Shown here one piece after another: positions 6,002 through 9,249 of a DNA stretch of 9,249 bases. Position 1 is the stretch's first letter. The number at the start of each line of letters is the position of its first letter. Under the pieces are notes generated by a model that had not been told where the DNA came from, searched no databases, and saw nothing but the letters and a program-made list of their open reading frames with translations. This DNA comes from Maccoyibacter sp900556645. GTDB lineage: Bacteria > Bacillota > Clostridia > Lachnospirales > Lachnospiraceae. The position numbers were made by a program, and so were the translations under genes. The stretch is from contig CATWDJ010000040.1 in the NCBI GenBank assembly GCA_958349535.1, positions 1 through 9,249 on the forward strand, written 5' to 3'.

Positions 6002-6748
6002 ATGAATAGTCTGGAAGTAAAGGGGATTTCCAAATCCTTTGGAGAAAAAAGGGTGTTACAAGATTTAAGCTTTTCGGTAAAGAAACACTCCATTTATGGA
6101 TTCGTAGGAAAAAACGGAGCCGGAAAAACCACCACCATGAAAATGATTTTAGGATTGTTGCAGGCGGATGCAGGGGAAATTCTGGTGGAGGGAGAACCAG
6201 TTACCTATGGAGCCAATAAAACAAACAGGTTTATTGGATATCTTCCTGACGTACCTGAATTTTATTCTTATATGACACCGGAGGAATATCTGGATTTCTG
6301 CGGGGATATTGCAGGAATTCCCTTGGCAGAAAAGAAACAGAAAATTGAAAAAATGTTGCAACTGGTGGGGTTAGAGCAAGAGAAACGGAAGATACAGGTT
6401 TTTTCCCGGGGAATGAAGCAGAGACTGGGAATTGCACAGGCATTGATTACAGAGCCAAAGTTACTCATCTGTGATGAGCCAACCTCCGCCTTGGACCCGG
6501 CAGGCAGAAAAGAAATTCTGGATATTTTACAGGCGGCAGGAAAGGAAACCACGATTCTTTTTTCCACCCATATATTGACGGATGTGGAACGGATTTGTGA
6601 TGAAATTGGAATTTTGCATGATGGAAGTCTCGTCTGGCAAGGTAGTATGGAGGAGGTACGCCGTCAGGTCAAAGAGCGGGGGCTGGAACCGGTACAAGTG
6701 GTGGAGCCTGCGTTGGAGCCACTGTTTTTGGAGGTGACGGGAGCATGA
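6002..6748 (+). CDS. ABC transporter ATP-binding protein (YxlF-like)
   Basis: This 248-residue nucleotide-binding subunit has Walker A GKNGAGKT (36-43), a Q-loop region reading GYLPDVPEFY (79-88), signature FSRGMKQR (134-141), Walker B LLICDE (154-159) and the switch histidine H180 in STH. The usual Q-loop glutamine appears as D83; substitution at this position also occurs in related export ATPases. It starts immediately after the previous stop, with AGAGGA about 10 nt upstream. Its TGA overlaps the permease ATG by 4 nt, so the two subunits are coupled. The family exports antibiotics, peptides or other hydrophobic compounds. The substrate cannot be read from sequence. Confidence 0.93.
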   Translation: MNSLEVKGISKSFGEKRVLQDLSFSVKKHSIYGFVGKNGAGKTTTMKMILGLLQADAGEILVEGEPVTYGANKTNRFIGYLPDVPEFYSYMTPEEYLDFCGDIAGIPLAEKKQKIEKMLQLVGLEQEKRKIQVFSRGMKQRLGIAQALITEPKLLICDEPTSALDPAGRKEILDILQAAGKETTILFSTHILTDVERICDEIGILHDGSLVWQGSMEEVRRQVKERGLEPVQVVEPALEPLFLEVTGA

Positions 6749-7515
6749 GACAATTTCTGGCTTTTACAAAAAAAGAGTGGAGAGAACAGCTTCGGACGGG
6801 GAAATTCTGGGTTCTGGCAATTTTGTTTTTATTGTTTGGGGTATCTGCTCCGGCAATGGCAAAAATGACGCCGTGGCTTTATGAAACCATGCGGGATTCT
6901 CTGGCGGAGCAGGGGTTGGTGGTACAGGCAGTGACTGTGACGGCGTTTACTTCCTGGCAGCAGTTTTACAAAAATGTTTCTATTATGCTTTTGGTTTTTA
7001 TAATCATGGCATCAGGAACCCTTACCGGAGAGTATCAGAGGGAAACCCTGATTCCGGTTTTGACCAAAGGTCTCCCACGGTGGAAGGTTATCGTTTCCAA
7101 AAGTTTGGTGCAGATATTGTGTTGGAGTATCTGTTATTGGATGGCGTTTGGTGTAACTCAACTTTACACCTTCTGGTTTTGGCGGGAAGACGAGGTAAAG
7201 CATTGGTTTTTGGCGGGAAGCTGTATTTATTTTATGGGAATCTGGCTGATATTGTTGATGGTGCTGATATCTACATGGTTGGAAAGTAATTTGAACGTGC
7301 TGTTGGGAGTAGGGGGAGTGACCCTTCTCTGTTATCTGGCTGGGATGTGGAAAAAGACCGCTTCATGGATGCCTACCAGATTGTTGCAGGCAGGAAAGCT
7401 GTTGGAAGGAGCCTTGAAACCAAAGGACTTCTTTGGAGCCATCGGAATGGCGTTGGCATTTGGTGTCCTGTTTGTAATGTTGGCAATAACTGTATTTAAT
7501 AAGAAAAAAATATAA
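6745..7515 (+). CDS. ABC-2 family transporter permease (YxlG-like)
   Basis: This 256-residue integral membrane subunit has about six predicted helices (roughly 20-38, 76-94, 119-140, 155-178, 182-200 and 230-250). A short cytoplasmic N-terminus, KKEWREQLRTGKFW, is typical of ABC-2 permeases. A large loop (about 40-72) lies between the first two helices. The segment GTLTGEYQRETLIPVLTKGLPRWKVIVSKS (about 91-120) is the usual cytoplasmic coupling region after the second helix. It overlaps the ATPase by 4 nt and would form a dimeric export channel with it. Six helices and no fused ATPase suggest a homodimer. It is last in the operon; a terminator follows at 7572-7607. Confidence 0.88.
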   Translation: MRQFLAFTKKEWREQLRTGKFWVLAILFLLFGVSAPAMAKMTPWLYETMRDSLAEQGLVVQAVTVTAFTSWQQFYKNVSIMLLVFIIMASGTLTGEYQRETLIPVLTKGLPRWKVIVSKSLVQILCWSICYWMAFGVTQLYTFWFWREDEVKHWFLAGSCIYFMGIWLILLMVLISTWLESNLNVLLGVGGVTLLCYLAGMWKKTASWMPTRLLQAGKLLEGALKPKDFFGAIGMALAFGVLFVMLAITVFNKKKI

Positions 7516-7522
7516 AAAACCT

Positions 7523-7552
7523 TTGACTTTTTTATAAAAATTCTGCTACAAT
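7523..7552 (+). promoter_or_regulatory. Extended -10 promoter upstream of the MATE gene
   Basis: TTGACT (7523-7528), an 18-bp spacer, then TGC followed by TACAAT (7547-7552). Transcription would start near 7559, only about 13 nt before the terminator stem at 7572. It is the best visible promoter for the MATE gene, but its transcript must pass that terminator. Confidence 0.6.
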
Positions 7553-7571
7553 AACTAACGTCGAGTAGCGA

Positions 7572-7607
7572 AAAGCGTAAGTCCAGATAGGGGCTTACGC
7601 TTTTTTT
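7572..7607 (+). terminator. Strong intrinsic terminator after the ABC operon
   Basis: AAAGCGTAAG (7572-7581) pairs with CTTACGCTTT (7594-7603). The stem extends inward by TCC with GGG to the 6-nt loop AGATAG, and the T-tract runs 7601-7607. It should end the XRE-ABC mRNA. It also lies just downstream of the 7523-7552 promoter, so it could act as an attenuator or define a short RNA of about 50 nt. Confidence 0.85.
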
Positions 7608-7786
7608 ATTTAATAGGAAATTCCTTTGGATTTCCTATTAAATAAAAACGCTCCGCGAGGATGTGCACTCGCTTGAGAGGAAGATGTCAGCTAAAGCTGA
7701 CCACGCTCGGCACACAAAGTGTGCGAGCCCCTCATGAGTGAGGGGTTAGGGAGCTGATGTGGGCTTGCCCACTTTGTTCTGTGAAA
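7603..7786 (+). repeat. Structured dispersed repeat element, copy 2
   Basis: Second copy of the element at 4437-4618, same orientation. The leading hairpin is 19 bp (7603-7621 with 7630-7648) and reuses the T-tract of the preceding terminator. The palindrome is at 7686-7701, GCTCG/CGAGC at 7705-7728, CCCCTCA-TGAG-TGAGGGG at 7728-7745 and GTGGG-CTTG-CCCAC at 7758-7771. Differences from copy 1 are about a dozen substitutions and two short indels. Several preserve pairing: A7608-T7643 replaces G4441-C4476, and C-G replaces T-G in the TGAG hairpin. It fills most of the space between the ABC operon and the MATE gene. Confidence 0.85.
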
Positions 7787-7822
7787 TTCGATTTACACAC
7801 AGCAGAAAAAGGAGTGTTTTTA

Positions 7823-9217
7823 ATGAATGAAAAAGAAACAATGAATAAAATGGGAGTCATGAGAATTGACAAGTTGTTGTTGTCCATGGGAATTCCCATC
7901 ATTTTATCCATGATGATGCAGGCACTTTACAATATTGTGGACAGTGCTTTTGTATCCAATATGGCAGAGAATGGGGAGGCGGCGTTAAATGCATTGACCT
8001 TAGCGTTTCCGGTGCAGATGTTGATGGTTGCCATAGGAATCGGAACCGGTGTGGGAACCAATGCACTTTTGTCCAAAAGTCTGGGACAGGGAAACAAGGA
8101 AAAAGTAAACCGGGTGGCAGGAAATTCTGTATTTTTGGGAGGAATTATCTTCCTGATTTTTTTGTTATTCGGAATTTTCGGAGTGAATGTATATGTAAGC
8201 TCTCAGACCTCCAATGAAATGATTCTGGGAATGGGAGTGGATTATCTTCAAATCTGCTGCTGTATTTCTTTTGGAATAGCTTTTTTCCCGATTTTTGAAA
8301 AGTTGTTACAGGCCACCGGACGTTCTATGTATTCTACCATTGCACAGATAGGAGGAGCAGTTACCAATATTATTCTGGATCCAATTTTAATTTATGGCTT
8401 GCTGGGAGCACCTAAAATGGGAGTAAAAGGAGCGGCATATGCAACCGTTATCGGACAAATCGTATCTTTCCTGTTAGCGTTAGTGTTCCATCTGAAACAT
8501 AACAAAGAGATTCAGAATGGGTTCTGTTACATGAAACCGTCAGGCAAAATCATAAAAGAAATCTATGCCATCGGTTTTCCGGCTATGATTGCACAGGCTT
8601 TGATGTCAGTAATGACCTATGGATTAAATATTATCTTTGTAAAAATCGATGAGACGGTAGTTACAGCCTACGGACTCTATTATAAAATCCAGCAGTTCGT
8701 GCTTTTTGCAGCCTTCGGTCTGAGGGATGCCATTACACCGATTGTATCCTTCAATCACGGTATGCAGAGTAAAAAACGTGTAAAAGAGGGAATCAGATAT
8801 GGAATGCTCTACACGATAATCATTATGGTTGTAGGATTGGTGATTTTGGAGATTTTTGCAAAACCTTTTGCATCCGTATTCGGCTTGTCGGGAGAGACAG
8901 AACAGTTGTGTATCGGAGCAATGCGAATCGTATCTTTGAGCTTTGTATTTGCGGGAGCAAATATTGCGTTACAGGGAATTTTCCAGGCATTGGATTCCGG
9001 TTTGGAATCTCTGGTTATTTCGGTTTGCCGACAGATACTCTTCGTACTTCCGGTGGCATGGGGATTTTCTCTGCTTGCCAGAAATAATGCACAGCTTGTA
9101 TGGACAATCTGGATGACATTCCCCATTGCGGAACTGGTATCTATGCTGATAGCGTTGGTATTTATGAGAAATATTACAAAAAATAAAATTGAAGGGGTAG
9201 TGTCAAGTGAACTATGA
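7823..9217 (+). CDS. MATE family multidrug efflux transporter
   Basis: This 464-residue integral membrane protein has the length and twelve-helix, two-lobe arrangement of the MATE family. These transporters export cationic drugs or metabolites by Na+ or H+ antiport across the cytoplasmic membrane. The N-lobe begins SMGIPIILSMMMQALYNIVD, followed by a VSNMAENGEAALNALTLAFP segment and GTGVGTNALLSKSLGQGN, all typical of the family. The second lobe starts near FPAMIAQALMSVMTYGLNII. It appears closest to the Firmicute DinF/MepA-like branch. GGAG at 7811-7814 lies 8 nt before the chosen ATG; the longer reading from 7757 would start inside the repeat element. It is probably monocistronic, as far as the window shows. 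The substrate is unknown. Confidence 0.93.
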   Translation: MNEKETMNKMGVMRIDKLLLSMGIPIILSMMMQALYNIVDSAFVSNMAENGEAALNALTLAFPVQMLMVAIGIGTGVGTNALLSKSLGQGNKEKVNRVAGNSVFLGGIIFLIFLLFGIFGVNVYVSSQTSNEMILGMGVDYLQICCCISFGIAFFPIFEKLLQATGRSMYSTIAQIGGAVTNIILDPILIYGLLGAPKMGVKGAAYATVIGQIVSFLLALVFHLKHNKEIQNGFCYMKPSGKIIKEIYAIGFPAMIAQALMSVMTYGLNIIFVKIDETVVTAYGLYYKIQQFVLFAAFGLRDAITPIVSFNHGMQSKKRVKEGIRYGMLYTIIIMVVGLVILEIFAKPFASVFGLSGETEQLCIGAMRIVSLSFVFAGANIALQGIFQALDSGLESLVISVCRQILFVLPVAWGFSLLARNNAQLVWTIWMTFPIAELVSMLIALVFMRNITKNKIEGVVSSEL

Positions 9218-9221
9218 AAAA

Positions 9222-9245
9222 CTGAGTTAAAAGAAAAAGGCTCAG
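9222..9245 (+). other. Possible start of a terminator after the MATE gene
   Basis: CTGAG (9222-9226) can pair with CTCAG (9241-9245) just after the MATE stop codon. The window ends before any T-tract could be seen, so this is a weak call. Confidence 0.25.
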
Positions 9246-9249
9246 ATGA

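Overview
The window looks like a chromosomal segment of a low-to-moderate GC Firmicute, most likely a Lachnospiraceae gut Clostridium. The evidence is indirect: AGGAG-type ribosome binding sites, AT-rich sigma-A-like promoters, all genes on one strand with tight overlaps, the style of the proteins, and a CptIN-type toxin-antitoxin, a family described from Coprococcus and Eubacterium rectale. No species can be named from the sequence alone.

Layout, all on the + strand. (1) 1-377: a non-coding leader with an extended -10 promoter, a long hairpin and 2.6 copies of a 70-bp tandem repeat. (2) 378-3093: cysK (O-acetylserine sulfhydrylase family) and argS (arginyl-tRNA synthetase), 13 bp apart. (3) 3126-3822: a complete type III toxin-antitoxin module, consisting of a promoter, two 48-49 bp repeats that each fold as an H-type pseudoknot, an intrinsic terminator and an endoribonuclease toxin of the CptN/ToxN/AbiQ group. 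(4) 3833-4336: a GreA/GreB-family transcript cleavage factor. (5) 4385-7515: a promoter, a structured repeat element, then a four-gene operon: XRE regulator, small PLDc_N membrane protein, ABC ATPase and ABC-2 permease. The last three resemble Bacillus YxlE-YxlF-YxlG. (6) 7523-7607: a promoter followed almost at once by a terminator. (7) 7603-7786: a second copy of the repeat element. (8) 7823-9217: a MATE efflux transporter.

The strongest observation is the toxin-antitoxin module. The two antitoxin repeats differ in sequence, yet both pseudoknot helices are kept through compensatory changes, which supports a functional RNA. The module lies between two copies of a perfect 21-bp direct repeat: one covers the argS stop codon, the other covers the toxin stop codon and the greA ribosome binding site. 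The simplest reading is that a 729-bp module was inserted between argS and greA, leaving both genes intact.

The second observation is a structured element of about 180 bp in two copies (4437-4618 and 7603-7786). Each sits directly on the T-tract of a terminator and upstream of a gene start, and its leading hairpin shows a compensatory G-C to A-T change between copies.
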